DNA of 64,000 bases, from assembly GCF_014202315.1 (NCBI RefSeq), contig NZ_JACHGN010000014.1, forward strand, positions 1-64,000, read 5' to 3'. Both the position numbers and the translations under genes were made by a program. The notes under the pieces were generated by a model. It was not told the DNA's origin. It made no database searches and was given only the letters and a program-made list of their open reading frames with translations. This DNA comes from Thermocatellispora tengchongensis (GTDB taxonomy: Bacteria > Actinomycetota > Actinomycetes > Streptosporangiales > Streptosporangiaceae). Shown here one piece after another: positions 27,892 to 36,434 of this stretch (position 1 is its first letter; each line of letters opens with the position of its first letter).

Positions 27892-29298
27892 TCACAGCTG
27901 CAGCGATTTGATCTCCAGGAACTCCTCCAGGCCGTACTCGCCCAGCTCACGCCCGATCCCGGACTGCTTGTAGCCGCCGAAGGGGGCCATCGGGTTGAAC
28001 TGGCCGCCGTTGATGGAGACCTGGCCGGTGCGCAGCCGGCGGGCGAGCGCGACCGCGCGCTCCTCGGTGCCGGCCCAGACCGCGCCCGACAGGCCGTACG
28101 GCGTGCCGTTGGCGATCTCGACGGCCTCGTCCTCACCGGTGTAGGGGATGATCGACAGCACCGGGCCGAAGATCTCCTCCTGCTCGATCGTCATGCCGGG
28201 CGCGACGCCGGCGAAGACCGTGGGCAGCACGTAGTAGCCGCGCTCCAGGGGGCGCTCGGTGCCGCCGGTGACCAGGCGCGCGCCCTCCTCCTCGCCGCGG
28301 TTGATGTAGCGCACGACGCGCTCGCGCTGCGCCGCCGAGACCAGCGGGCCCAGCCGGGTGCCCTCGTCGAACGGGTCGCCGACGGTGTACTTCGCGGCCG
28401 CCTCGACGGCCAGCGCGACCACCTCGTCGTACTGGTCGCGGTGCACGATCATGCGGGTGAGCGCGGAGCAGGTCTGGCCGGAGTTGACGAAGGCGGCGCC
28501 GACGCCGACCTTGACCGCCGCCACCAGGTCGGCGTCGGGCAGGATCACGTTGGCGGACTTGCCGCCGAGCTCCAGCGCGACCCGCTTGACGCCCTCGGCG
28601 GCCAGCGCGGCCACCCTGCGCCCGGCCCTGGTGGAGCCGGTGAAGGAGACCATGTCCACCTCGGGGTGCGCGGCGATGGCCTCGCCGACCACCGGCCCGC
28701 GCCCGCTGACCATGTTGAACACCCCGGGCGGCAGCCCGGCCTCCTCCAGGATGCCGGCCAGCTCGTACGCCGCCAGCGGCGCGACCTCGCTCGGCTTGAG
28801 CACCACCGTGCACCCGGCGGCCAGCGCCGCGCCGACCTTGCACACCACCTGGTGCAGGGGGTAGTTCCACGGGGTGATCGCGCCGACCACGCCCACGGGC
28901 TCCTTCAGCACCCGCGAGTTGCCGACGCGCCCGCCCTCGAAGTCGTAGGTCTCGGCCAGGCGGGCGTAGGAGGACAGCACGCCGGCCGGCATGAGGGTCT
29001 GCACCTTCAGCGCCAGGCCGTACGGGGCGCCCATGTCGGCGGCGATGACGCGGGCGATGGGGTCGGCGCGCTCGGAGAGCATCTCGGCGGCCGTGGCCAG
29101 GATCTTGCCGCGCTCGGCGGGCGCGGTGGCGGCCCAGGAGGGGAAGGCGGCCCTGGCGGCGGCGACGGCGGCCTCGACGTCGTCGGGTGAACCGGCCGGG
29201 ACCCGATCGATCACCTCTTCCGTGGCGGGGTTGACGACGTCGATGCCCTCGTCCGACGCCGACGGCGCCCATGCTCCGTTCACATACAGGTGACGCAT
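27892..29298 (-). CDS. Aldehyde dehydrogenase family protein
   Basis: NAD(P)-dependent oxidation of an aldehyde to the acid. It has 468 residues. The cofactor and active-site motifs are clear: [20 protein letters not shown], the general-base glutamate in [10 protein letters not shown], the catalytic cysteine in [11 protein letters not shown] and EEIFGPVLS. The substrate is unknown. I chose the ATG that reads MRHLYVNG; one three codons upstream is equally possible. It heads a two-gene unit with the membrane protein at 27417. Confidence 0.93.
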   Translation of the reverse strand: MRHLYVNGAWAPSASDEGIDVVNPATEEVIDRVPAGSPDDVEAAVAAARAAFPSWAATAPAERGKILATAAEMLSERADPIARVIAADMGAPYGLALKVQTLMPAGVLSSYARLAETYDFEGGRVGNSRVLKEPVGVVGAITPWNYPLHQVVCKVGAALAAGCTVVLKPSEVAPLAAYELAGILEEAGLPPGVFNMVSGRGPVVGEAIAAHPEVDMVSFTGSTRAGRRVAALAAEGVKRVALELGGKSANVILPDADLVAAVKVGVGAAFVNSGQTCSALTRMIVHRDQYDEVVALAVEAAAKYTVGDPFDEGTRLGPLVSAAQRERVVRYINRGEEEGARLVTGGTERPLERGYYVLPTVFAGVAPGMTIEQEEIFGPVLSIIPYTGEDEAVEIANGTPYGLSGAVWAGTEERAVALARRLRTGQVSINGGQFNPMAPFGGYKQSGIGRELGEYGLEEFLEIKSLQL

Positions 29299-29468
29299 GT
29301 CTCCCATCCTCGCGCGCGAAGTGCCGGAAGGCGAGCGCGCGGGCATGACGGGAACGCCCGCGGCCCGGTCACGCCCTGCGACGGATCGTCTCGCGTCGAG
29401 CGTAAAGCCCAGGGCCGGGACGCGGGCGGTTACCCGTCAGATCGGATACCGCTTACCCGCGGGCACGC

Positions 29469-30113
29469 TCAGTCGAAGATCGGCCCACGGGTGCGGGAGC
29501 GCTTGATCTCGAAGAAGCCGTCGGTGCCCGCGACCAGCAGCACGCCGTCCCACAACCTGCCCGCGGCCTCGCCGCGCGGCGCGGGCGAGACGACCGGGCC
29601 GAAGAAGGCGATCTTGCCCTCGGGGCCGTCCACCGCGATGACCGGGGTGCCGACCTCCTGGCCCACCAGGCCGATGCCCTCGGCGTGCGAGGCGCGGATG
29701 TACTCGTCGTGCTCGGTGGAGTCGATCGCGGAGACCAGCCCGGGGTCGAGACCCGCGGCCTCCAGCGCCTCGGCGAGCGTGGCGGGGATGGCCTCACGGT
29801 CCTTGACCCGGCCCTGGTTGTGGAAGCGGACGCCGATCTCGGTGTAGAGGCGGCCCAGCACCTCCTCGCCGTACTTGGCCGCGGCGGCGGCCACCACGCG
29901 CACCGGGCCCATGGCGCCGACGAGCATGCGGCGGTAGTCCTCGGGGATGTCCTTGTCCTCGTTGAGCACGGTGAGGCTCATCAGCCGCCACCGGGGCTCG
30001 ATCGGACGCACGTCCGCGACCTCCAGCAGCCAGCGGGACGTCATCCACGCCCACGGGCAGGAGGGGTCGAACCAGAGGTCCACCGGAACCTTGGGTGTCA
30101 CGGCATCGGTCAT
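29469..30113 (-). CDS. DsbA-like protein of the Rv2466c (mycothiol-dependent reductase) family
   Basis: Protein of 214 residues. The N-terminal thioredoxin-like segment reads VDLWFDPSCPWAWMTSRW, and HNQG and GTPVIAVDG are shared with mycobacterial Rv2466c, a mycothiol-dependent nitroreductase. Here the active site is CPWA instead of CPWC, so only the first cysteine remains. A monothiol mechanism using mycothiol is plausible. The C-terminal EIKRSRTRGPIFD matches the family end. The ATG follows AGGGA at eight bases. It is divergent from pepN. Confidence 0.88.
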   Translation of the reverse strand: MTDAVTPKVPVDLWFDPSCPWAWMTSRWLLEVADVRPIEPRWRLMSLTVLNEDKDIPEDYRRMLVGAMGPVRVVAAAAAKYGEEVLGRLYTEIGVRFHNQGRVKDREAIPATLAEALEAAGLDPGLVSAIDSTEHDEYIRASHAEGIGLVGQEVGTPVIAVDGPEGKIAFFGPVVSPAPRGEAAGRLWDGVLLVAGTDGFFEIKRSRTRGPIFD

Positions 30114-30276
30114 GGCAGTGTCCCTGACGTTTGAGGCGGTATGTCCGGTCAAGCACAACCGGATCTTTCCTGTGCGGCATTCCCCGGTCAGCCGTGGCAG
30201 GATTCAGAACATCCGTTCCGCGACGAGGCGGAGAGGAAGGACACCGCGCGACCGCGCCGTGCGAAGGGGAGTGGAT

Positions 30277-32844
30277 GTGGCAGGCAATCTCACGCGTGAC
30301 GAGGCACGGGAGCGAGCCCGGCTGCTGCAGGTACGGTCGTATGCGGTGGCGCTCGACCTGACCGAGGGCGAGGAGCGGTTCGAGAGCGTCACCACGGTGC
30401 GTTTCTCCGCCGCGCAGCCCGGGGCCGAGACCTTCATCGACCTGGCCGGGGCCCACGTCCGCAGCGTCACGCTGAACGGCGTCGAGCTCGACGTCTCGGC
30501 CTACGACGAGGAGAACGGCCGCTTCCCCCTCACCGGCCTGGCCGCCGACAACGAGCTGGTCGTCGATGCCGACTGCGCCTACATGCACACCGGTGAGGGC
30601 CTGCACCGTTTCGTCGATCCGGTCGATCGGAAGGTCTACCTGCACACGCAGTTCGAGACCGCCGACGCCCACCGCATGTACGCCTGCTTCGACCAGCCCG
30701 ACCTCAAGGCGACCTTCGAGCTGACCGTGCTCGCGCCGGCCGACTGGCAGGTCGTCTCCAACGCGGCCCCCGACGAGATCATCGAGCTGGAGGAGCACCG
30801 CGGCCGGCACGGCACCCTCCAGGCGGCCAAGCGCTGGCACTTCCCGCCGACCCCGGTGATGTCCACCTACATCACCGCGCTGGTGGCGGGCCCGTACCAC
30901 AAGGTGACCGACGAGCACGACGGCATCCCGCTGGGGATCTACTGCCGCTCCTCGCTCGCCGAGCACCTCGACCCCGAGAACATCTTCGAGGTCACCAAGC
31001 AGGGCTTCGACTTCTTCCACCGGGTCTTCGGGGTGCGCTACCCCTTCGGCAAGTACGACCAGCTCTTCGTGCCGGAGTTCAACGCGGGCGCGATGGAGAA
31101 CGCGGGCTGCGTCACCTTCCTGGAGGACTACGTCTTCCGCTCGCGGGTCACCGACGCCATGGTGGAGCGGCGCGCCGAGACCATCCTGCACGAGATGGCC
31201 CACATGTGGTTCGGCGACCTCGTCACCATGCGCTGGTGGGACGACCTGTGGCTGAACGAGTCGTTCGCCACCTACATGTCGGTGCTGTGCCAGGCCGAGG
31301 CCACCCGCTGGGGCCAGACCGCGTGGACGACGTTCGCCAACGTGGAGAAGTCCTGGGCCTACCGGCAGGACCAGCTTCCCTCCACCCACCCGATCGCCGC
31401 CGACATCCCCGACATGCAGGCCGTGGCGGTCAACTTCGACGGCATCACCTACGCCAAGGGCGCGAGCGTGCTCAAGCAGCTCGTGGCCTACGTCGGGCTG
31501 GACAACTTCCTGGCCGGCGTGCGCGACTACTTCAACGAGCACGCCTGGGGCAACACCACGCTCGCCGACCTGCTCACGGCGCTGGAGCGCACCTCCGGCC
31601 GCGACCTCACCTCCTGGTCCAAGGAGTGGCTGGAGACCGCCTGGGTCAACACGCTGCGCCCCGACTTCGAGACCGACGCCGAGGGCCGCTTCACCCGGTT
31701 CGACGTGCTGCAGGAGGCCCCGGCCGACTACCCGACGCTGCGCTCCCACCGCGTCGCGATCGGCCTGTACTCCATGGACGGCGGCGTGCTGCGGCGTACC
31801 AAGCGGGTGGAGCTCGACGTGGTCGGGGCCCGCACCTCCGTCGCCGAGCTGGCCGGCGTGGCGCAGCCCGACCTGGTGCTGCTCAACGACGACGACCTCA
31901 CCTACGCCAAGATCCGCCTCGACGAGCGCTCGCTGCGCACCCTGGTCGAGGGCGGCATCACGGCCTTCGCCGACTCGCTGCCGCGGGCGCTGTGCTGGTC
32001 GGCCGCCTGGGACATGACCCGCGACGCCGAGATGGCCACCCGCGACTACGTCAAGCTGGTCATCGCGGGCGCGCCGTCCATCGCCGACATCTCGGTGGTG
32101 CAGGCCGTGCTGCGGCAGGCCAGGCTCGCGGTGCAGCAGTACGCCGACCCGGCCTGGCGCGAGACCGGCCTGGCGACCATGGCCGCCGCGCTGCGCGACC
32201 TGATCGGCTCCGCCACCCCGGGCTCGGACCACCAGCTCGCCTACGTCAACGCCTTCGCCGCCGTGGCGTCCTCGCCCGACGACCTGGCGTACGTGCGCGC
32301 GATCCTCGACGGCGAGTCGGTCCCCGAGGGCCTGACCGTGGACGCCGACCTGCGCTGGACCCTGCTGCACGCCCTGGTCAGCGGCGGGGTCCTGGGCGAG
32401 GCCGAGATCGAGGCCGAGCTGGCGCGCGACGCCACCGCCACCGGCGAGCGCTCCGCCGCGATGTGCCGCTCGGCGATCCCCACCGCCGAGGGCAAGGCCG
32501 CCGCGTGGGACACGATCGTGGAGGGCAAGCTCAGCGGGGCCCTGTTCCGCTCCACCCTCCTCGGCTTCGCCGACCCGCGCCACGTGGACCTGCTCGAACC
32601 GTACGCGGAGAAGTACTTCGCCGAGGTCGGCCAGATCTGGAAGAACTGGACCCCCGACATGGCCCAGAACTTCGTGGTCGGCTGCTACCCGGCCCTGCTC
32701 ATCGCCCCGGGCACGATCGAGCGCACCGACGCCTACATCCGCGCCGAGGACCCGCCGCACGCCCTGCGCCGCCTCCTGCTGGAGGGCGCCGACGGCGTCC
32801 GGCGCGCGCTGAAGGCCCGCGAGAAGGACGCCGCCGCGTCCTGA
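30277..32844 (+). CDS. pepN: Aminopeptidase N (M1 zinc metallopeptidase)
   Basis: Removes N-terminal residues from peptides. It has 855 residues, the normal length for actinobacterial PepN. The substrate-binding GAMEN is at residues 271-275. The zinc ligands are His305 and His309 with catalytic Glu306 in HEMAH, and Glu328 exactly nineteen residues after the second histidine. A tyrosine in the SYAKGA-like ITYAKGASV region stabilises the transition state. The C-terminal ERAP1-like helical domain follows. The GTG start follows AAGGGGAG at five bases; the frame is open upstream but without similarity. Confidence 0.95.
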   Translation: MAGNLTRDEARERARLLQVRSYAVALDLTEGEERFESVTTVRFSAAQPGAETFIDLAGAHVRSVTLNGVELDVSAYDEENGRFPLTGLAADNELVVDADCAYMHTGEGLHRFVDPVDRKVYLHTQFETADAHRMYACFDQPDLKATFELTVLAPADWQVVSNAAPDEIIELEEHRGRHGTLQAAKRWHFPPTPVMSTYITALVAGPYHKVTDEHDGIPLGIYCRSSLAEHLDPENIFEVTKQGFDFFHRVFGVRYPFGKYDQLFVPEFNAGAMENAGCVTFLEDYVFRSRVTDAMVERRAETILHEMAHMWFGDLVTMRWWDDLWLNESFATYMSVLCQAEATRWGQTAWTTFANVEKSWAYRQDQLPSTHPIAADIPDMQAVAVNFDGITYAKGASVLKQLVAYVGLDNFLAGVRDYFNEHAWGNTTLADLLTALERTSGRDLTSWSKEWLETAWVNTLRPDFETDAEGRFTRFDVLQEAPADYPTLRSHRVAIGLYSMDGGVLRRTKRVELDVVGARTSVAELAGVAQPDLVLLNDDDLTYAKIRLDERSLRTLVEGGITAFADSLPRALCWSAAWDMTRDAEMATRDYVKLVIAGAPSIADISVVQAVLRQARLAVQQYADPAWRETGLATMAAALRDLIGSATPGSDHQLAYVNAFAAVASSPDDLAYVRAILDGESVPEGLTVDADLRWTLLHALVSGGVLGEAEIEAELARDATATGERSAAMCRSAIPTAEGKAAAWDTIVEGKLSGALFRSTLLGFADPRHVDLLEPYAEKYFAEVGQIWKNWTPDMAQNFVVGCYPALLIAPGTIERTDAYIRAEDPPHALRRLLLEGADGVRRALKAREKDAAAS

Positions 32845-32958
32845 CCGCGCCCCCGCCACAGGCCGGGCCCGCGCGATATGGGCGGGGCCCGGCCGCGGCG
32901 GTGCTAGCCTGCACTGATTGACAGTCAGGGCCACTGGCGTGTGCGGGGGGATGTTGCC

Positions 32959-34371
32959 GTGCTGGGACCGGGGACGATCCTCGGCGATCGTTACCGCTTG
33001 GACCTGCGCCTGGGCGGCGGGGGCATGGGCGAGGTGTGGCGCGCGGAGGACCTCGTGCTGGGCCGTACGGTGGCGGTCAAGGTGCTGCTGCCCGCGCTCA
33101 TGGACGACCCCGGGTTCATCACCAGGTTCCGCGGCGAGGCACGGGCGATGGCCTCGCTGCGCCACCCCGGCGTGGTGGACGTCTACGACTACGGCTCGTG
33201 CGGCCTCGACGACGGCAGCCAGGTCAGCTACCTGGTCATGGAGCACGTCGAAGGCGAGTCGCTGGACAAGACGCTGCGCCGCGGCCCGCTGTCGCACTCC
33301 GCCGCCATGCGGCTGGTCGCGGAGGTCGCCGACGCGCTGGCGGCGGCGCACGCGCAGGGCATCGTGCACCGCGACGTCAAGCCGGCGAACCTGATGGTCC
33401 GCACCAACGGCGCGGTCGCGCTGACCGACTTCGGCATCGCCAAGGCCGCCAGCGGCGACCAGCTCACCACCCGCGGCATGGTGCTCGGCTCGGTGGGCTA
33501 CTGCGCGCCCGAGCAGGCCACCTCCGGTGTGGTGACCCCGGCGGCCGACATCTACTCCCTGGGCGTGGTGGGCTACCAGTGCCTCACCGGCAAGCCGCCG
33601 TTCGAGGGCGAGACCCCGATCCAGATCATCTTCAAGCACCTCAACGCCGTCCCGCCGACGCTGCCGCCAGACGTGCCCGAGGCGCACCGCCAGGTGGTGG
33701 AGCGGGCGATGCGCAAGGACCCCGCCGCGCGGTGGGCGTCCGCGGCCGAGATGGCCGAGGCGGCGCGGCGCGCCGCCACCGACCCCGGCGCCGCCGTGCT
33801 GCCCGACCCGGGCGCGGAGTCCCGCGACGACGACCCCACGGCCGACGTCCGCGGCGCGGCCCCGGCCCCCACGGTCGCGACCGGCGGCGACGCGGCGGGC
33901 CGGCGCAGGCGGGCGATCACGATCGCGGCCACGGCGGGCGCGGCGGCGCTGGCGACGGTCACGCTCGGCGCGGCGGTGCTGCTGGCCGGGTCCGGCACGC
34001 AGACGACGCTCTCGCCGCGTACGGGCGGCGTCGAGCAGACCGTCTCGCCCACCGCCGAGCAGGTCAGGCCCGGCACCGGGCCCGACGGCGGGCCCGCCAC
34101 CCGCCGGCCGCGCAAGCAGGCGGGGAGCCCCGCTCCCACGGCGAGCCTCAGCGGCACCCCCACGCCGACCTCCGTGCCGACCGGCACGGCCACGCCCTCG
34201 CCCACCGAGGAGCCCACCCAGAGCCCGAGCGAGGAGCCGTCCCAGCCGCCCTCGACCCCCGACCCGGGCCAGGAGGAGCCCGAGCCGACGGTCGAGCCGT
34301 CCGAGGAGCCCAGCGCCGAGCCGAGCGCCAAGGTCCCCGACGTGCAGTGCGTCCGGGCGCCGTGCCCCTAG
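32959..34371 (+). CDS. Transmembrane serine/threonine protein kinase
   Basis: PknB-type kinase of about 470 residues. The glycine loop is LGGGGMGEVW (about 18-27) and the ATP lysine is Lys41. The catalytic loop is HRDVKPANL, the metal-binding motif is DFG and the P+1 region is YCAPEQ. A single membrane helix follows near residues 318-340, then a Pro/Thr/Ser/Glu-rich outer tail of about 120 residues that ends in a short cysteine pair (CVRAPC) and has no PASTA repeats. I chose the GTG after GCGGGGGGA; another GTG is six codons upstream. It opens a signalling cluster with an FHA protein and a second kinase. Confidence 0.92.
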   Translation: MLGPGTILGDRYRLDLRLGGGGMGEVWRAEDLVLGRTVAVKVLLPALMDDPGFITRFRGEARAMASLRHPGVVDVYDYGSCGLDDGSQVSYLVMEHVEGESLDKTLRRGPLSHSAAMRLVAEVADALAAAHAQGIVHRDVKPANLMVRTNGAVALTDFGIAKAASGDQLTTRGMVLGSVGYCAPEQATSGVVTPAADIYSLGVVGYQCLTGKPPFEGETPIQIIFKHLNAVPPTLPPDVPEAHRQVVERAMRKDPAARWASAAEMAEAARRAATDPGAAVLPDPGAESRDDDPTADVRGAAPAPTVATGGDAAGRRRRAITIAATAGAAALATVTLGAAVLLAGSGTQTTLSPRTGGVEQTVSPTAEQVRPGTGPDGGPATRRPRKQAGSPAPTASLSGTPTPTSVPTGTATPSPTEEPTQSPSEEPSQPPSTPDPGQEEPEPTVEPSEEPSAEPSAKVPDVQCVRAPCP

Positions 34372-34452
34372 TGCCCCCGCCCGACGGTCCCGCTTGGACA
34401 CGCTTGGACGGGTAGCGTCCGGAGCGCGGCATTTCCATGAGATCGTTCCACC

Positions 34453-35412
34453 ATGGATTCGGCTCACGAACTGCTGGTCGAACTCGCGCGGCGGCACGCG
34501 TTCGCCGATCTCGGCGCGCTCGCGCCGCGCGTGCTGCCCGACGGGGAGGAGATCGCCGCGGTCTGCGAGTTCGGCCAGCGGCTGCTGTCGCTGGACGCGG
34601 AGGACTTCGCGGCCGAGGCGCGGGCGGTGCCGCCCGACCTGCGCCGCCGGGCCCGCGCCTGCCACATGCCGCAGACGCCGCGGGAGCAGCCGCGGGGGGC
34701 GCTGGCGTCGCTGCGCCCGGCGTACGGGCTGCTGCTTGAGGTGATCGCGGTCCGCTGGCACCGCAGGGAGCTGAGCCCGATGATGGCCGCGGTGCACATC
34801 GCGGCGGAGTACCTGCCGCTGCTGGCGTTCGAGCCGGTGCTCGGGCACGCGGGCGACCCGGTGCTGTGGCCGGAGGGGCTGAGCGCGGCGGGCAGCAGGT
34901 TCGGCGTGATCGGCGACCGGGACTGCGACCACACCAAGGCCGAGCAGTCGGCGGCCAACCGGACGCTGCGGGTCGCGGTCGAGCCGGGCGAGGGCTGGCG
35001 GGCGTACTTCGACCGGCAGCACAGCCAGGTCGCGGGCGCGCTGGCGACGTGCGTGGCCGGGTGCCGCAACCCGTGCGCGGCGATGGACTGGGTGGCGCCG
35101 TCCGCACGCGAGGACCTGGCCGTGCGCGCGAAGGTGGCGCTGATGTTCGCCGACACCCCCCTGGTGCGGCTGCGCCACGCCGCCCCCGTGGGGCACGGGT
35201 TCGGCGTGCCCTCGCCGGAGGAGGTGCTGGACGCCTGGCACCGCAGCCGCGCCGCGCTGGACCACAACCCGGTCGGGCACGGCGCCACGCTGGACGACGA
35301 CTTCCCGCTGCCGGGCCTGCCGAGCCTGTTCTCGGCGGTCGCCGCCGCGCACGTGGAGCCGGCCACCCTGCTGGACGACATCGCGGCCCACCTGATCGCC
35401 CGGATGAGCTGA
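34453..35412 (+). CDS. Hypothetical protein in the kinase/FHA cluster
   Basis: Cytoplasmic-looking protein of 319 residues with no domain I recognise. It is rich in alanine, arginine and leucine, with cysteine pairs around CVAGCRNPC. There is no signal sequence or membrane helix. The ATG follows only a weak ribosome site. It lies between a kinase gene and a convergent FHA gene, so it may be a substrate or partner of the phospho-signalling system; that is inference from position only. Confidence 0.75.
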   Translation: MDSAHELLVELARRHAFADLGALAPRVLPDGEEIAAVCEFGQRLLSLDAEDFAAEARAVPPDLRRRARACHMPQTPREQPRGALASLRPAYGLLLEVIAVRWHRRELSPMMAAVHIAAEYLPLLAFEPVLGHAGDPVLWPEGLSAAGSRFGVIGDRDCDHTKAEQSAANRTLRVAVEPGEGWRAYFDRQHSQVAGALATCVAGCRNPCAAMDWVAPSAREDLAVRAKVALMFADTPLVRLRHAAPVGHGFGVPSPEEVLDAWHRSRAALDHNPVGHGATLDDDFPLPGLPSLFSAVAAAHVEPATLLDDIAAHLIARMS

Positions 35413-35414
35413 GC

Positions 35415-35470
35415 CCCGGCTCTACCGGGAGCGGCGCGGCTCTACCGGGTGCGACGCGGCTCTACCGGGG
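35415..35470. repeat. Three copies of a short CGGCTCTACCGGG repeat
   Basis: Units of about 25 bases containing GGCTCTACCGGG occur three times between the converging stops of the hypothetical gene and the FHA gene. The last overlaps the FHA stop. They may act as a shared terminator region. Confidence 0.5.
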
Positions 35471-36196
35471 GCGGCGGGCGAGGGGCGGGAGCAGCGCGAG
35501 GTCGTCGGCGGTGACCAGGTTGAACCGGAGCGCGAGCGAGACCAGCGCGTGCCGCTGCCAGTCGGCCTTGCCCTCCCCCTGCGGCGGCTTGACGTGCAGC
35601 TTCTTCTCGGCGAGGTAGCCGATGTGGAAGCCGACGGCGGTGCGGCTGAGCCCGAGCGCGGGCAGCCGGTCGATGATCTCCGGGATCGTGGGGATGCGCG
35701 AGGTGGCCGGGTCGAGCAGCCGGGGCTCGCACAGGGCGACGAGGATGCGGAAGTACTTCGCGTCGCGGTCGAGGGGGAAGGCCACGACGGTCTCCGCGCC
35801 CCCGCGCGGCCCGCCTCCGGGGGCGTGCACGTGCTGGGGCGCGAAGACCAGGAAGGAGATCGTGCCGTCCACCGCGGGCAGCGTCACCCGGGAGAACTCG
35901 AAGGGGATGGGCGCGCCCATCCGGCCGGGCGGGATCTTCACGAACTCTCCGCCGCCCTCGGGGTTCTCCACGACGTACGTCTTGGCCGCGCTGAGGTTGG
36001 ACATCAGCCAGTAGTCGCCGACCGCGGCGATCTCTCCGGCGCGCCGCGAGACGGCCGGATCGTCCAGGACGATGTCCACGGGGGCTCCCGGCGCCCCGCG
36101 CCCGAACACGGCCTGCTGCCCGGGCGCGAGCTCCAGGGAGTAGGGCCGCTCCGCCGACGGGACCGCGGACATCTGGATCAAGATCGTGCTGCGCAT
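35462..36196 (-). CDS. FHA-domain protein
   Basis: Protein of 244 residues. The N-terminal half looks like a forkhead-associated domain: VFGRGAPGAPVDIVLDDPAVSRR carries the glycine-arginine and serine-arginine of the phosphothreonine-binding site, and YVVENP follows. The C-terminal half (about 140-244) is helical with a helix-turn-helix flavour (LGLSRTAVGFHIGYLAEK). It may read phosphorylated sites made by the neighbouring kinases. Its gene is convergent with the hypothetical gene and divergent from the kinase-transglycosylase gene. Confidence 0.82.
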   Translation of the reverse strand: MRSTILIQMSAVPSAERPYSLELAPGQQAVFGRGAPGAPVDIVLDDPAVSRRAGEIAAVGDYWLMSNLSAAKTYVVENPEGGGEFVKIPPGRMGAPIPFEFSRVTLPAVDGTISFLVFAPQHVHAPGGGPRGGAETVVAFPLDRDAKYFRILVALCEPRLLDPATSRIPTIPEIIDRLPALGLSRTAVGFHIGYLAEKKLHVKPPQGEGKADWQRHALVSLALRFNLVTADDLALLPPLARRPR

Positions 36197-36434
36197 CGGC
36201 GGGACCCTAGCCGGGGGTCACCCGATATGTCCAGCCTTGGCAGGTACGGCGAACGCGCGCTTCGTGATCCGCACTCCGGCGGCGTGACTCCTCATCGTTT
36301 CCATCCCATCCATCCTGGCCCGGCTGGGCCGCTTACCGCCTTCGATCCTGGCCGCGCCGGCGTACGAAGGGAATCTGGTAGCTGACAGGGTGGTTCTCGC
36401 GAAGTCGTGGACGGCGGTCGGATCTGCGGCCATC

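Noticed and set aside
29947-30276. Upstream extension of the pepN frame
   Set aside because: It overlaps the divergent Rv2466c-like gene and both promoters; the GTG at 30277 has a good ribosome site and the family N-terminus.
29794-35391. Very long open frame on the minus strand opposite pepN, the first kinase and the hypothetical gene
   Set aside because: It is the mirror of high third-position GC in the real plus-strand genes. Its composition (Arg/Gly/Ala/His-rich, no domains) is that of an antisense shadow.
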